From Heliopora coerulea (Eukaryota > Cnidaria > Anthozoa > Scleralcyonacea > Helioporidae), in NCBI GenBank assembly GCA_030142905.1, contig JASJOG010000043.1, positions 1,746,501 to 1,810,500 on the forward strand: a stretch of 64,000 nucleotides of DNA, written 5' to 3'. Shown here one piece after another: positions 63,001-64,000 of this stretch. Within the stretch, counting starts at the first letter, position 1. Each line of letters starts with the position of its first letter. The notes beneath the pieces are model-generated. The model ran no database searches and was not told where the DNA came from. It was given only the letters and a program-made list of their open reading frames with translations. The position numbers and the translations under genes were made by a program.

Positions 63001-64000
63001 GTATAATAAAAAGTAAGCATTATGGTGATATTCGTAGTATTATAATCAATTCTTTGTAGCAAATACACACAGGCTTGCAAACTTTCAATTGCAGTATGTT
63101 TGTGAATTGTTTCATATACAGGTCATATCTTTCCAGTCAGTACTTACATGTAGAGCATGTAGTGAACAATACCCTGAAGAATGAAGATGTGCACTGTCTA
63201 TAACATGGGTCATTATTTATAGGATGGAATTATTCAACATATAACAGTTTCTGGAAATAAAGCAAAGATTGAGAAAGCAGTGGAGTTGGGTCACAGTATA
63301 AGCAACATCTGTAGTTGGCCCATCAATGATAAAATTGTTGTTGCTAGCCACGAGGTAATGTGAGACTTTACTGAGCCGTTTTTCACAATTGTCCTGCATG
63401 GGTCTTTCTCACACATATGATTGTTTTCTTTGAGGAGCTTTAATACTGGAGATAATGGCCACTTTAGCCATGATTATGCTGAAATTAGTCAAAATTATGA
63501 TCTTTAATGTCAATTTCCACTTATTTTGAAGCAGACTAATCATTTCATGATTAAGTCTGGAGGATTTCAACAGAAACTGGAAGTTTAACTGCAGAAATCT
63601 ACCATTTTCTTTCCAAGATTAATACACCTTTTAAACATCATGTCCCAAGTTTTTGCCTGGACCATTTCTTGATGTGGAGCAAATAAAACATGTTATTCAA
63701 GTTTTAATTCTACATTTTATTTTCCCTTAGGGTGCAGTCTTTCTTTTTGATCTTTCAAATCAAACTGATCCCTTTACTAAGTTGTTTGATAACCATTTTG
63801 GAAAGTTTATTGGTATTGATTGTGTTTCATCAGGAAAGGGTCATGTAGTGGTAAGTAGCATGTTGTTTGCACACATAAACAGTTGTCAGTACACACTAAA
63901 TATTGCTTTGGATACTGTTATATAGACATGCAGAGAAAATGGTTGTATTCAAGTATGGTGTGCTTCTTCATCTAAATTGGTATCTCAACTGCTTTTGCAA
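60002..64000 (+). CDS. CFAP43: Cilia- and flagella-associated protein 43, N-terminal part (runs off the window)
   Basis: Axonemal WD40-repeat protein; with CFAP44 it forms the tether/tetherhead complex of inner dynein f in motile cilia. Exons seen: 60002-60030, 60308-60564, 60924-61020, 61101-61271, 61562-61728, 62266-62451, 62537-62607, 63223-63354, 63731-63850 and 63926 to the window end. Phases agree throughout. The start MDQFGSLEL..KWAQGNAGSQIHF parallels human CFAP43 (VRWAQG..IHF), and MSFNPGNWRHL, LCLWNIEQSNQ and VMKLPFIDGSG also match its order. For exon 6 I chose the donor after GAAG at 62451; the later GTAGGT sites at 62491-62495 create stops in every joining frame. About 420 residues are encoded here; the full protein is about 1600-1700 aa, so most of the gene lies beyond the right edge. 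Confidence 0.9.

Overview
The window is nuclear DNA of an animal. It is AT-rich, and its genes are split by many GT..AG introns that I could follow by eye: exons join in phase and each spliced reading frame divides by three. The gene set (an Emx-type homeobox gene, an Mxd-type bHLH-zipper repressor, sideroflexin 5, CFAP43, histone H4 and a DEK_C+SWIB protein that vertebrates appear to lack) points to a non-vertebrate metazoan. A cnidarian such as a coral or sea anemone is my best guess. That placement is inference, because no search could be run.

Layout, left to right. A seven-finger C2H2 zinc-finger gene runs leftward (887-7830, seven exons), with a decayed LINE and (ATT)n repeats in its third intron. 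A 6 kb intergenic stretch holds an inverted pair of tRNA-like sequences (11848-12282). The Emx-type gene runs rightward (14110-18565, two exons) and has a 64-bp-arm palindrome in its intron. A secreted or lysosomal histidine acid phosphatase follows (21820-31040, nine exons). Its introns contain a dead pogo/Tigger-like transposon, a hAT-type MITE and a 470-bp pyrimidine tract. An unrecognised basic coiled-coil gene runs leftward (33297-34730). The DEK_C+SWIB gene runs rightward (37308-45526, eleven exons) and converges on the leftward Mxd-type gene (47815-50334, five exons), with opposing poly(A) signals 15 bp apart. Sideroflexin 5 (53365-58749, thirteen exons), a single intronless histone H4 (59197-59508) and the first ten exons of CFAP43 (60002 to the window end) all run rightward.

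The genes do not form one pathway. Five concern transcription or chromatin (zinc finger, Emx, DEK_C+SWIB, Mxd, H4), two are metabolic or membrane proteins (acid phosphatase, SFXN5) and one is axonemal (CFAP43). The clearest regulatory signals are an RFX X-box just upstream of CFAP43 and CACGTG E-boxes around the Mxd gene. I saw no prokaryotic features, CRISPR arrays, rRNA or complete active mobile element. The best candidates for a second look are the inverted tRNA-like pair, the Emx-intron palindrome, the orphan H4 and the unrecognised coiled-coil gene.
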